In this document: positions 33,850-43,277 of the stretch, piece by piece
How positions within the stretch are numbered: position 1 is the first letter of the stretch
Layout of the letters: every line of letters starts with the position of its first letter
Source: G963664835 sp965220775
Lineage (GTDB): Bacteria; Chloroflexota; UBA6077; FW602-bin22; JBCLEL01
Direction: 5' to 3'
Assembly (NCBI GenBank): GCA_965220775.1
Contig: OZ244845.1
Location: 124,001 to 188,000 of the forward strand
Length of the DNA stretch: 64,000 bases
Position numbers and translations under genes: made by a program
Notes under the pieces: model-generated
What the model was told of the DNA's origin: nothing
Databases searched by the model: none
What the model saw: only the letters and a program-made list of their open reading frames with translations

Positions 33850-34764
33850 TCAGATCACGAGGCTGGCGGCAAACAAGACGCCGAAACTGAGATGCAGCAT
33901 CGCCGTTCCCCTCAGTACACGGTTCAGAGACCTTCCCTCCTCTTTGATGATCGCTCGCGAGATCGAGAGAGCAAGAGGAAGCGTCAGCCAAGGCAACCAG
34001 AACCAGACCGACGCAGCTCCAAACAGCCAGCGCGCACCTACCAACACATAGGCTGCGGCTACCAAAAGCAGGTATTGTATCTGGGTCGCCTCGCGACCGA
34101 TAATGACCGCGAGAGTGCGTTTGCCGGCTGCCCGATCAGACTCGATATCGCGCAGATTGTTAACCACGAGAATAGCGGTGACCAGCAGTCCAACTGGGAT
34201 AGCGTTGACCAATGCATCAGCCGCGAACTGGCCGGTATGTAGGTAGAACGTTCCAACAACAGCGATCAGGCCGAAAAAGGTGAACGCCAGGAGATCGCCG
34301 AGTCCATTGTAGCCAAGCGGCCACGGCCCACCGGTGTAGAGCACGCCGGCGAGAATGGACAGGACTCCGATCGCGAGGATCGGCCAGCCCCCAACTGCGA
34401 CCAAGTACATTCCCACCAGTGCAGAAAGCCCAAATGCGAGTATCGCGCCACGACGCACGGTATCCGGCGCGATCAGGCCGCCCTGGCTGACTCGCAATGG
34501 CCCCGTCCTGGCAGCATTATCGGCACCCTTACGGAAGTCGAAATAGTCGTTGGCCAGATTGGTGCCAATCTGGATTAGCAAAGCGGCAATCAACGCCGCT
34601 AAGAACAGCAAGGGCCGGAAGTGCCCTAATTCGGCTGCCGTCGCGCTACCCACCAACACCGGCACGAGAGCCGCAGACAGCGTGGGCAGCCGGAAGGCTA
34701 TCAGCCAGGCTTTCAACCGACCGGGCTGCGGACGCATCACAAAATCAATCGTGGGTTCATTCAT
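33850..34764 (-). CDS. menA: 1,4-Dihydroxy-2-naphthoate polyprenyltransferase
   Basis: A 304-residue membrane protein of the UbiA family with about eight or nine hydrophobic segments. The first Asp-rich motif is seen in QIGTNLANDYFDFRKGAD, and the second in NNLRDIESDRAAGKRTLAV. It attaches the polyprenyl chain to DHNA, producing demethylmenaquinone for UbiE/MenG. It overlaps menB by four bases and so is translationally coupled to it. Confidence 0.93.
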   Translation of the reverse strand: MNEPTIDFVMRPQPGRLKAWLIAFRLPTLSAALVPVLVGSATAAELGHFRPLLFLAALIAALLIQIGTNLANDYFDFRKGADNAARTGPLRVSQGGLIAPDTVRRGAILAFGLSALVGMYLVAVGGWPILAIGVLSILAGVLYTGGPWPLGYNGLGDLLAFTFFGLIAVVGTFYLHTGQFAADALVNAIPVGLLVTAILVVNNLRDIESDRAAGKRTLAVIIGREATQIQYLLLVAAAYVLVGARWLFGAASVWFWLPWLTLPLALSISRAIIKEEGRSLNRVLRGTAMLHLSFGVLFAASLVI

Positions 34765-35588
34765 GGGAACCGAGGAAATTTTTGGAAGTCCGGCTTTCGC
34801 TTCTCAAGAAAAGCGTCGCGACCTTCCTTAGCTTCCTCGGTCAGATAATAGAGCAATGTGGCATCGCCGGCGAGCTGTTGAAGGCCGGCCAGGCCGTCAG
34901 TATCGGAGGTGAACGCGGCCTTGAGGAAGCGAATCGCGGTGGGGCTCTTCTCCATAATCTCACGGGCCCATTGGACAGCCGTCTCCTCAAGCTGAGCAAG
35001 AGGCACTACGGTATTGACGAGACCCATTTGGAGAGCGTCCTGAGCCGTATATTGGCGGCAGAGGTACCATATCTCGCGAGCTTTCTTGTGGCCGACGACT
35101 CGCGCCATATAGGTCGCGCCGTAGCCGGCGTCAAAGCTGCCTACTCTGGGTCCAGTCTGGCCAAAGATAGCGTTGTCTGCAGCAATCGTCAGGTCGCAGA
35201 CCAGATGCAGCACGTGGCCGCCGCCTATGGCGTAGCCGGCGACGACCGCGATCACTGGCTTGGGAAGGTAGCGGATATCTCGCTGCAGATCCAGCACGTT
35301 CAGCCGGGCGGTGCCTTTCGAGTCCACGTATCCGCCTTCTCCACGGACCCGCTGATCTCCGCCGGAACAGAATGCCTTGGTTCCGCTGCCGGTAAGGAGC
35401 GCCACGCCAACCGTCGGATCGTTACGAACGTGGGCGAACGCGTCGATCATCTCGGCTACCGTCTGGGGACGAAAGGCATTCCTCACCTCCGGGCGGTTGA
35501 TCGTAATCCGGGCAATTCCCTCGCCCTCGGCGTGGTCGTAGACGATGTCGTCATATTCCCGCACACGGTTCCAGATAACAGTCATCAC
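34761..35588 (-). CDS. menB: 1,4-Dihydroxy-2-naphthoyl-CoA synthase
   Basis: A 275-residue crotonase-fold enzyme closing the second ring of menaquinone. Diagnostic segments: FCSGGDQRVRG, GGGHVLHLVCDLTIAADNAIFGQTGPRVGSFDAGYG (the MenB-specific oxyanion and loop region with Asp/Tyr), and the C-terminal EEAKEGRDAFLEKRKPDFQKFPRFP. Its start is 113 bases after the menH stop. Confidence 0.95.
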   Translation of the reverse strand: MMTVIWNRVREYDDIVYDHAEGEGIARITINRPEVRNAFRPQTVAEMIDAFAHVRNDPTVGVALLTGSGTKAFCSGGDQRVRGEGGYVDSKGTARLNVLDLQRDIRYLPKPVIAVVAGYAIGGGHVLHLVCDLTIAADNAIFGQTGPRVGSFDAGYGATYMARVVGHKKAREIWYLCRQYTAQDALQMGLVNTVVPLAQLEETAVQWAREIMEKSPTAIRFLKAAFTSDTDGLAGLQQLAGDATLLYYLTEEAKEGRDAFLEKRKPDFQKFPRFP

Positions 35589-35701
35589 GGTCCTTTCTTC
35601 GGATTAGCGCTTCGGCGTCAATTTGAGGAAGCCACCGAATGTTGAGATCGCTTGTATGCCGTTATTCTCGCCAAGACAGGATTTGTGGACAAGCCACCGT
35701 C

Positions 35702-36562
35702 CTACATTGTAGTCGGTGCGAGGAATTCCAAGACTTCGCGGTCGAATGCTGAGGGCCGCTCCAAATGAACCGCGTGGCCGGATTTCTCGAGGATTTCCAG
35801 CCGTGCATTGGGCAGCAAGCTCGCCATCTCTCGGGCTATCCGGCAGTACTTAACATCGAGCTCGCCGGCGATGAGAAGGACAGGCGTTTCGATAGAAGAT
35901 AGTCGGTGCCAGAGCGATTCCTGCCGGCCGGCGCCCATACCGCGCAGACTATTCGCCAAGCCAACGGGGTTGTTCTGAAGCCGTTGGCCTCTGAGGGCAG
36001 CGCGTACAGCCGCAGGAAGATTTCGCTGGTTTTCGAAGAGGGGCAGACTCTCCCAACGATCCACGAACGCATCGACGCCCTTACGCTCGATGTAATCAGC
36101 GAGCAAATTATCAGCGGCAACCCGCTTCTGCCGCTCGATCGGATCGGCGATGCCGGGGGAGCTACTTTCAAGGATCATCGACCTGACCCGGTCGGGCGCA
36201 GCTGTCGCAAGATGGAGCGCGACCCTCCCGCCCATAGAGTAGCCGACGAGGTTGACGCTATCTATGCGCAACTCGTCCAGTATCACAAGCAGGTGCTCGA
36301 TACACGATTCCATACGGTAGCACCGGGGATCCGCAGGCGTATCCGAGTCCCCGTGGCCAACCAGGTCGATGGCGATCGTCTTGATGCATCGTTCGAATAC
36401 GGCAACGTGTGAATCCCAAGTCGCCGAGCTACCGGTGAATCCATGCAGAAAGACGGTGCCGGGGCCCTCGCCGGCGGTCCGCACGTTGAGTTCAACGCCT
36501 CGCAAAGGCACTCGCAGGTTCAAGGTATCATCCGTAGAAACCGAAATCGGTATGACGGGCAC
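35702..36562 (-). CDS. menH: SHCHC synthase-like alpha/beta-hydrolase
   Basis: A 286-residue alpha/beta-hydrolase with FLHGFTGSSATWD, the nucleophile elbow VGYSMGGRVALHLA (Ser ~103) and a C-terminal His in KSGHAVHLERPSAF. The sequence after the elbow (RVRSMILESSSPGI) is characteristic of MenH, which removes pyruvate from the MenD product. The GTG start is four bases beyond the menD stop, so this is one transcript. Confidence 0.9.
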   Translation of the reverse strand: MPVIPISVSTDDTLNLRVPLRGVELNVRTAGEGPGTVFLHGFTGSSATWDSHVAVFERCIKTIAIDLVGHGDSDTPADPRCYRMESCIEHLLVILDELRIDSVNLVGYSMGGRVALHLATAAPDRVRSMILESSSPGIADPIERQKRVAADNLLADYIERKGVDAFVDRWESLPLFENQRNLPAAVRAALRGQRLQNNPVGLANSLRGMGAGRQESLWHRLSSIETPVLLIAGELDVKYCRIAREMASLLPNARLEILEKSGHAVHLERPSAFDREVLEFLAPTTM

Positions 36563-36566
36563 AACT

Positions 36567-38357
36567 TCAAAATGCGGTTCGGAGAGCCTGGTTGTGCGCT
36601 AAGGCCCCAGAGACGCTGCGCCAGATGCGTCGGTGAAGCTCGACGTTGCGGCTGCGCTCGGTAGGCACCTCGATGATGGACAGGCCCTTTCGGCTGATGC
36701 CAGTTCGCAGCGCCTGGCGAAACTGGCCCCAGCTCGCGACCGACTCGAACCCGGCCCCATACAGCTCAGCAATTGGGCGCGGATCCAGCCCGTGAGGGGT
36801 ACCGAACAGAGTCTCGAAGTACTCTTGCTGTTCGGCTTGGGGTAGAAATGAGAAGATGCCTCCGCCATCGTTGTTCAGCAAGACGACGGTCGCGTCCAGA
36901 TCATGTTGTTTTGCCGCCAACAATCCATTCGAATCGTGGAAGAAGGATAGGTCGCCGATCACCAAGACCAGCGGGCCGGCGCTGACCGCACTCGCACCCA
37001 AAGCACTGGATACGACGCCATCGATTCCGCCGGTGCCCCGATTGGCCATTAAGCGGATGTCGCGGTTGCTCGCGGGAAAATATGCATCCATATCGCGGAC
37101 CGGCATGCTATTGCCGGCAAACAAGACTGCCCCGTCGGGAAGGAGCTCGGCAAGCACCTGAAACACCCTGCCCTCAAAAATCTCCTCTATTTCGGCCAGT
37201 CGCGTCGAGATAGTTGCGCGGGCCAGCCGGTCGGTCTCGCGCCACTCCTCGGTCCACTCCGACGTGCGTCGATCTACTCTTGACGAAGCCGCCCGTGCAG
37301 CCATGAGGCCGTCACATAAAAGCCTGGGGACTGATCCGATCAGATCGGAAACAATCTGGCCGGGGTCGTGCCAGCCGGCGGCGTTTACCGCCATCTGACG
37401 GCATGATCGATGATGTTGAAGATATTGGAGCAACGGCTTTGAAGTCGGGATGGGTCCGAAGCGCAGCACCACCTCCGGCGAAAGACGCTCGACCAAGGCT
37501 CCATTTCGGAGGAACGAGTCGTAGCAATCCAGTACCAGCGTACGGTCGTGTGAACCACAGCGTACGCCGGACAGTGGATCGGCGAGTATCGGATAGCCTA
37601 TGGCGCGAGCCAATCGGACGACAGAATCGGGAAACGCCGGATCATCTTGAGGGCCGCAAACGATTAGACCACGCTCCGAAGAGACTATTTGCTTGGACAG
37701 GGACTCCAACTGATCTGCGTCCGGCGACTCAAATCCCTGGACCACCGACGTATAGGGACGATTGCCCGGCCGCTCGTCCGGGACCATCGGCTCGAAACCC
37801 GGAATGGGCACGAGGGGTTCGCGGAACGGCCAATTGAGGTGAACGGGCCCAGCCGGCGATGCCTGCGCGGTCGCCGCGGCCCTTCCGGCTATCGCCCGCG
37901 CATAGCGGACCAACTCAGCGGATTCTTCGGGTTCCGGCAGGTCGACGAACCATTTGACGTGGCCTCCATAAAGCCGGACCTGATCGATGGTCTGGGAGGC
38001 GCCGAAGTCTCGCAACTCGTGGGGGCGGTCGGCGGTAAGTACGATGAGGGGCACGTTGGCGTAGAAGGCCTCGACCACAGCCGGCAAGAAATTGGCCGCG
38101 GCGGTGCCGGAGGTGCACAGCAGCGCGACGGGCTCGCGAAGCAGCTTGGCGATTCCCAAGCCGAAGAACGCGGCCGAGCGCTCGTCGATATGCATCCACA
38201 ACCTCACCTCTTTGTGCCGAGCTATTGTCAGCGCGAGGGGCGTCGAACGCGAGCCGGGACAGACGCAGAAATGGCGGACGCCGGAGCGAAACAACTCGTC
38301 GACGAAGGCCCGGCAGTGCAGATAGGCTGCTCGTTGCACGGCCGAGGAGTCGGTCAT
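36567..38357 (-). CDS. menD: 2-Succinyl-5-enolpyruvyl-6-hydroxy-3-cyclohexene-1-carboxylate synthase
   Basis: A 596-residue thiamine-diphosphate enzyme with three domains: the Pyr domain (VCPGSRSTPLALTIARH, TSGTAAANFLPAVVEAF), a middle domain, and the PP domain with GDLSFFHDSNGLL and NNDGGGIFSFLP (ThDP/Mg2+ site). It condenses isochorismate with 2-oxoglutarate. The length is normal for MenD. It overlaps menF by four bases and is followed at once by menH. Confidence 0.95.
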   Translation of the reverse strand: MTDSSAVQRAAYLHCRAFVDELFRSGVRHFCVCPGSRSTPLALTIARHKEVRLWMHIDERSAAFFGLGIAKLLREPVALLCTSGTAAANFLPAVVEAFYANVPLIVLTADRPHELRDFGASQTIDQVRLYGGHVKWFVDLPEPEESAELVRYARAIAGRAAATAQASPAGPVHLNWPFREPLVPIPGFEPMVPDERPGNRPYTSVVQGFESPDADQLESLSKQIVSSERGLIVCGPQDDPAFPDSVVRLARAIGYPILADPLSGVRCGSHDRTLVLDCYDSFLRNGALVERLSPEVVLRFGPIPTSKPLLQYLQHHRSCRQMAVNAAGWHDPGQIVSDLIGSVPRLLCDGLMAARAASSRVDRRTSEWTEEWRETDRLARATISTRLAEIEEIFEGRVFQVLAELLPDGAVLFAGNSMPVRDMDAYFPASNRDIRLMANRGTGGIDGVVSSALGASAVSAGPLVLVIGDLSFFHDSNGLLAAKQHDLDATVVLLNNDGGGIFSFLPQAEQQEYFETLFGTPHGLDPRPIAELYGAGFESVASWGQFRQALRTGISRKGLSIIEVPTERSRNVELHRRIWRSVSGALAHNQALRTAF

Positions 38358-39790
38358 CCAACGCTCCCGTCGAGGGCCGAGAGGATCGGGCGAAGCTTCA
38401 GGACCGATTCGGCATACTCGCCGGCGGGATCCGAGCCGGCCACAATACCGCAGCCGGCGAAGGCGGATGCCTGGCGACCGTCCAAGATCGCCGAGCGGAT
38501 CGCCACCGCGAACTCGCCTTCGCTACGAGAGTCGATCCAACCGACCGGGCCGGCATACCAGCCGCGATCAAACGCCTCGAATTCGCGGATCAGCCGTAGC
38601 GCGGCATCGTTCGGGTAGCCCGAGACGGCCGGAGTCGGATGAAGGCATTCGACCAAGTCGAAGATCGTGAGGCTGTCAGCCACTTCGCTAACTATCGGCG
38701 TCTCAAGATGGTACACATTCGGCAACTTCATCAACGACGGGCGGCCTATCTGCGGCAACTCGACCGACAGTTGGGCCAATCCTTCGCGTATTGCCCGCAC
38801 GACGACGTCATATTCGGCCATGTCTTTGTCGCTGGTCAACAGCGCCCGCCCCAAATGCTGGTCTTCGGCCGGCGTCGAGCCACGGGCAATTGAGCCGGCC
38901 AGGGAGGTTGTCCAGAACTGGCGATCGCGAAGTCGAACCAGCCGCTCCGGGGACGCTCCCAAGAAGCACTTTTCGCCGCGAGCGACGGCAAATATGAAAC
39001 AGTCCGGATAGTCGTCGCTGAGCCGGCGCAATAAGCTGACCGGATTGAACCTGCGCCTTCCGCGAACACGGCTCTCGCGCGCTAGGACGACCTTTGCCAG
39101 ATCAGCCTGGGACCGAACCATGCGCTCGACTGTCTCGACGGCCGCCTGCCAATCAGCCGCGGCAGGCACGTCGTCCGACGATACGGCCTCGACATAGCCG
39201 GCGGGTGCCCGGCTCTCGTCGACATCCAGGAGAAGCGACGAGCACTCCATCAGCGAAGCAGCCTCCGCCTCGACATCGCTCCCGGGATCGAGGAGGGTGT
39301 TCACGGTGAGCCAAGCAATCCCATCCAAGGTTGTGAGAAGAAACCTGGGCAAGATGAGTAGGCCATCTGGAAAGCCGGCCCATCGCTCGGCTGCCGGGCG
39401 CTGTGGATCGAAGGAAAAACCACCCATTCCGATCAAGCCGGTGCCAATCGCCTCGGACTGCGCCTCAATCAATGCGTCGGCGCAGTAGGCGCGCCAAGTT
39501 GCGGCGCTCTGAGCGAATCTGCCACTGCCTTGGGTGGTCAAAGTCCAAGCGGAGCCGACGCCGGCGATCGCGAATCCGTCGGCCGGGCGCGACCAGTACA
39601 TTCTGTCGGCGGCGACCGCGGCGCCGCGTTCAAAGAAGGAGAGGGGATCGCGCGACGGGACGCCGACGACGGCGCTTACCAGGATCGGCCGATTGCGCCG
39701 GAGAGCGCGTCGATAGCCGGCCTGGAGCAAGGGTCGGATGCGGCGTATGTCGAGACCAACACTTGGCTCGACACCGATTGATTCTGACAA
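38354..39790 (-). CDS. menF: Isochorismate synthase
   Basis: A 478-residue chorismate-binding enzyme. C-terminal landmarks: KVVLARESRV, FLGASPERLVRL, SIARGSTPAEDQHLG, a PTPAVSGYPNDAAL segment and the GWIDSRSEGEFAVAIRSA block with Mg2+ ligands. It converts chorismate to isochorismate, the first committed step of menaquinone synthesis. The start is TTG 39790. It heads the leftward men operon, whose promoter should lie in 39791-39900. Confidence 0.92.
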   Translation of the reverse strand: MSESIGVEPSVGLDIRRIRPLLQAGYRRALRRNRPILVSAVVGVPSRDPLSFFERGAAVAADRMYWSRPADGFAIAGVGSAWTLTTQGSGRFAQSAATWRAYCADALIEAQSEAIGTGLIGMGGFSFDPQRPAAERWAGFPDGLLILPRFLLTTLDGIAWLTVNTLLDPGSDVEAEAASLMECSSLLLDVDESRAPAGYVEAVSSDDVPAAADWQAAVETVERMVRSQADLAKVVLARESRVRGRRRFNPVSLLRRLSDDYPDCFIFAVARGEKCFLGASPERLVRLRDRQFWTTSLAGSIARGSTPAEDQHLGRALLTSDKDMAEYDVVVRAIREGLAQLSVELPQIGRPSLMKLPNVYHLETPIVSEVADSLTIFDLVECLHPTPAVSGYPNDAALRLIREFEAFDRGWYAGPVGWIDSRSEGEFAVAIRSAILDGRQASAFAGCGIVAGSDPAGEYAESVLKLRPILSALDGSVG

Positions 39791-39914
39791 GCGAGTCTAC
39801 GATTCATTCATTAGTGGGAATAGCGCCATCCTAGGCTGACCGAACGGTCGACTCGCCTCAGTGTAGCAGTCGTTCGTCAGCGTGGGCAAGAATGGGGCCG
39901 GCTCTGTCTGACGT

Positions 39915-40045
39915 GCGTTTGTTTTGCAAATTCAATGTTTTGCTTTCGATCCTGTCCTGTTCGATGGAGGCTGGCGGCCCGAATCGAGGCGGCGTTCCGG
40001 CCGGCTCCACCGCGCGAGGTTTTGTTTTGCAATTTTAGTGTTTGT
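39915..40045. repeat. Paired TTTGTTTTGCA repeats
   Basis: CGTTTGTTTTGCA (about 39917-39930) and GTTTTGTTTTGCA (about 40021-40034) form direct repeats ~100 bases apart, each followed by an A/T-rich stretch. A similar pair in the opposite orientation lies at 27300-27375, and one copy marks the broken end of the fibre gene near 1184-1195. Confidence 0.45.
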
Positions 40046-40119
40046 ATTTGTGGCCGTCCGCGGCGGTATAGGCTGGCATTGGATGTAACGAACATTTGTA
40101 CACCTATTATAACACTGCG

Positions 40120-40620
40120 GGGGCGGTCCCGCGTGGGTTGTGGGGTTGTAAGAAAGTTTCGCCGCCCCACTCCGCCCACGGCGGGGGACAAGCCCCCGCG
40201 TTACATTTTGCTGCCTGCGCTACCTCTTGAGCGCCCGTTTGCATAGCAATCGCTCATGCCGGCTGGCGCCGGCACACCAAGGTATGAAAATGAGACCTGG
40301 TCGTTGGAGGTGTTTGGGTGTGGTTGGTGCCACCCTTCCCCTCTGGATTCCCGCTTCCGCGAGAATGACGAATTCGGTGGCAGAGGATAACTATTTTCGT
40401 ACCAATCGTCCATGCCGGCTGCGGCCGGCACACCAGAGTATGAAAAGCCGGAGTTGTGGCTTGGTACCGGGAATTGGCACCGTGGATTCTGCCACGCCAC
40501 ACCCCGACCCCTGCGGGGGACAAGCCCCCGCGCTACATTTCCCCCTCCCCACCCATGGACCTCTGTCCTGTATCGGGGTACTGGAGTGCGTCAGCCGGGA
40601 TGTCCAGGCTGGAGCCGGGC
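40120..40620. repeat. Mosaic palindromic repeat cluster
   Basis: Holds at least six modules, including two GCGGGGGACAAGCCCCCGCG palindromes (about 40182-40200 and 40515-40533), two CATGCCGGC..GCCGGCACACCA modules (about 40256-40290 and 40412-40445), a GGATTCCCGC..GCGAGAATGACGA module (about 40345-40372) and a partial CCTGTATCGGGGTAC palindrome (about 40567-40582). No gene is supported in 39791-40708. Confidence 0.7.
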
Positions 40621-40708
40621 CGGCCGGCGGGTTTGCCATTCGCCACGCCACTCAGGGCGATTCGTGAATCGCCCTTACAATGACGTTTGCCTTGGGTGGT
40701 ACGACGGG

Positions 40709-41431
40709 CTAGATGGGCTTTCTGGCCACCAGAACGGTGATCGATCCGATTGCGAAGGAGCGCGATCGGACGTCGATGAAGCCGGCGTCCTCAACCAACC
40801 GGGCGAGTGAGTGGGCCGTGTGGAACGCTCGGGCCGAGTCGACGAGATATCTATAGGCTTCGCCGTCGCCGGCGACGAGCCGGCCGGCTAGGGGGATCAC
40901 CCACTCGGTCCAAGCATCCGCAACTGGGGAAAGCAGGTTGCGTTTACGGCTGACCAACTCCAAGACCACCATGGTTCCGCCCGGCTTCAGCACGCGGAGA
41001 ATCTCGGCCAACTCACGCGCCGGATCGGCGACGTTTCTTATGACAAATGCCTGAGCGACACAATCGAATGTTTGGTCGGCGAAGGGTTGATCGAGGGCAT
41101 CGACACACACGGGGCAAACTAAGCCACCATCGTCGACTCGACGGAGCTTTGACCGGGCGGCCCTCAGCATCTCGATCGAGTGGTCGGCGGCGATCACGCT
41201 TCCGGCGTGGCTGTGGCGGGTGAACGCTAAGGCCAGGTCGCCGGTGCCGGTACCCAAGTCGAGGACTACGCCGCCGGCCGGGACGTCGGCAGCTTGGGCA
41301 ACGATTCTGCGCCATCGTCGGTCCATCCCGAACGTCATGAGCCGGTTCATCAAGTCGTAGCGGCCGGCTATTCTAGAGAACATTTTGCGCACGGACGCAG
41401 AATGTCGCCGGGTTAGAGAGTCATCCGACAT
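40709..41431 (-). CDS. ubiE: Demethylmenaquinone methyltransferase
   Basis: A 240-residue SAM-dependent methyltransferase of the UbiE/MenG type: MFSRIAGRYDLMNRLMTFGMDRRWR, LDLGTGTGDLALAF (SAM motif I), AFVIRNVADPARELAEILRVLKPGG and a C-terminal SIARL-like segment LARLVEDAGF. It performs the last step of menaquinone synthesis. It is separated from menF by ~0.9 kb of repeats, so it has its own promoter. Confidence 0.93.
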   Translation of the reverse strand: MSDDSLTRRHSASVRKMFSRIAGRYDLMNRLMTFGMDRRWRRIVAQAADVPAGGVVLDLGTGTGDLALAFTRHSHAGSVIAADHSIEMLRAARSKLRRVDDGGLVCPVCVDALDQPFADQTFDCVAQAFVIRNVADPARELAEILRVLKPGGTMVVLELVSRKRNLLSPVADAWTEWVIPLAGRLVAGDGEAYRYLVDSARAFHTAHSLARLVEDAGFIDVRSRSFAIGSITVLVARKPI

Positions 41432-41678
41432 ATGGTCGAGACCTGTTTAGGAGACACGACTTGGTAGATCGAGATCGTAGAACCGAAGGCGATCATACGA
41501 GAATGCGCTCGAAATGCAAGTTGTGTGTCCGTGACGGTTGTTGCTGGCTGGGGACGAGCACCATCGGTACGGGTCAGGTGGTTTTCTCACCCGAAGGCTG
41601 CTCGGCGATGCCTGCTCTTGCGACCCCACCTGCGTCGAATGCCATGAATTTGCGGCTTTAGAGGCCCAGGATCGGCCG

Positions 41679-41771
41679 CTCACCCCCAAATCGTTAAAAA
41701 CTCGAACAAATTTTCGCCTGGAGGTTTCCATTTTGCCATCCAAAGTGCATACATGTATTTAGGAGGGCAAA
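41679..41771 (+). repeat. Shared ~95-bp element, copy B
   Basis: Plus-strand counterpart of 5582-5676: it begins CTCACCCCC and ends AGGAGGGCAAA, with the conserved CGAACAAATTTTCG dyad and TTCCATTTTGCCA. TTGCCA (41728-ish) and TATTTA 17 bases later form a weak promoter candidate. Its last bases, AGGAGGG, would serve as ribosome site for an ATT codon at 41776, where glycosidase-family coding homology starts. Confidence 0.65.
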
Positions 41772-41838
41772 GCATATTACTGAGATCAGGGACGCGATTC
41801 AAGGACTCTGGACGCAGCGAGGCAAGGGAACCGTTCCC

Positions 41839-43071
41839 ATGTGGAGCAGCGGAGTCACGCCCGGCGGCCCCAGCCTTGGGACGACAGCAACGCGAGTCTT
41901 GGCTAGCAATGTGAATGATCTTCGCACTTGGATGAATCAATTCGTCGACAACGGTAACAAATATGGGATCCATACGCTTGTGCAGGACTTGGACTCTTCG
42001 GCCTTCGCCCAGCATCTGAACTGGGCCATCAGGCTTGTGGGAGCAGGCGGCTACGTCAAGCAATTGTTCTACGTGGACAGGGCGCCGGAGGTGGCGCCGG
42101 ACTCGAAATGGGGCGAGTTCATGGACCTATGCAATGCCGCCGGGCTAATCCCGGTGATTCGCCTCCAGTGGCTGCCTACCAGCTATTGCGATAACGATAC
42201 TCTCAATGCCCTCGGCAGCAAACCGAAACAGGAGAGCGATGGTTGGTACGGCCGCTGGAATGAGGCTGGCACTGTGGCCTACCTCTTCTACAAGTTTGTG
42301 TCACGTTATCCTGTCGGTACGTTCAAGTACATTGAGATTTGGAATGAGCAGAACTTCGGCTGGGAATGGCGGGGTGACAATAATAACGAAGGAGCAGGAA
42401 CGCCCGACGCTACCGAGTACGGCAGGTTCTTCATGGACGTTGCGACCGCCATTAAGCAACATGACCCGGATATAAAGGTTCTGAATGGCGGCCTGGGCCC
42501 TACCGTCATTCCGGCTGGTGAGAATCACCCCGATAACAACGTCGATACTATTCAATTCATAAACGACTTGGGTAGTGTCGAAGATAGAGCGGAAAGAGAG
42601 GGAAGCAAAAAGTTCTGGGACTACGTTGACGTATTCGCTAGCCATGCTGGCTATGGGCTCAACCATCCTCCGAACTACAACCAATCGAGAAATGTGAGCG
42701 ACTACTACATCAATGCCATTGATGGCTACAAAAAGGAGTTGCACAAGCTAGGTGATTTCAGCGCGGGGGGCAAGCAGGTGATTTTCACCGAGGCTGGATA
42801 TAGTCGTAGCGGGCGGGAGGATACCGCTTATGTAGCGATGCAGGATGATTTGATTACTCACACACGTCCCACCTACACCAAAGAGGCGTTTCAGAATTAC
42901 TGGGTGCCTGATAGCCAGGTTGTGGCAATCTGCCCTTATCACCTCTTTGCGAAAGTAGGAAACCAGGACAAAGACCCCAAGTGGTGGTGGATACTGGACG
43001 AACAAGCTAACCAAGGGGCCTCTACTAGGGAGACCCCTACCTACCAAGTCGTCAAGAATCTACATCCGTAG
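41839..43071 (+). CDS. Glycoside-hydrolase-like TIM-barrel protein, 5'-truncated ELR module
   Basis: From ATG 41839 the protein has 410 residues. Homology to the glycosidase-like gene at 2454-3878 begins earlier, near 41766 (RAKHITEIRDAIQGLW), without any ATG/GTG/TTG, so either an ATT at 41776 (eight bases after AGGAGGG) is used or the gene is truncated. The barrel carries YIEIWNEQNFG (Glu ~170, acid/base candidate) and VIFTEAGYS (Glu ~318, nucleophile candidate), the clan-A glycosidase arrangement. No signal peptide. Substrate unknown. A hairpin and then the kelch protein gene follow. Confidence 0.7.
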   Translation: MWSSGVTPGGPSLGTTATRVLASNVNDLRTWMNQFVDNGNKYGIHTLVQDLDSSAFAQHLNWAIRLVGAGGYVKQLFYVDRAPEVAPDSKWGEFMDLCNAAGLIPVIRLQWLPTSYCDNDTLNALGSKPKQESDGWYGRWNEAGTVAYLFYKFVSRYPVGTFKYIEIWNEQNFGWEWRGDNNNEGAGTPDATEYGRFFMDVATAIKQHDPDIKVLNGGLGPTVIPAGENHPDNNVDTIQFINDLGSVEDRAEREGSKKFWDYVDVFASHAGYGLNHPPNYNQSRNVSDYYINAIDGYKKELHKLGDFSAGGKQVIFTEAGYSRSGREDTAYVAMQDDLITHTRPTYTKEAFQNYWVPDSQVVAICPYHLFAKVGNQDKDPKWWWILDEQANQGASTRETPTYQVVKNLHP

Positions 43072-43084
43072 GAGTATTGTGACC

Positions 43085-43114
43085 ATCAGAGGCGCTAACG
43101 CCGGCGCCTCTGAT
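43085..43114 (+). terminator. Hairpin after glycosidase-like gene
   Basis: A perfect 11-bp stem ATCAGAGGCGC / GCGCCTCTGAT with an eight-base loop, starting 14 bases after the stop. No T-run follows, so termination strength is uncertain. Confidence 0.5.
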
Positions 43115-43277
43115 TCGAACTGTCCTGGGCGCACGGTCACCTGCGCCGGCTGGCCGGCCGTATCCCCGGCACAGGCCGGCTACAATCGCAAGACCCCGTA
43201 GCCCGGGATAAAGCTCAACCCTTGTTGACCTCCAGCTTACAATTATCCTGTCTCCTGATCTGGTGGGAGGATGAAAA

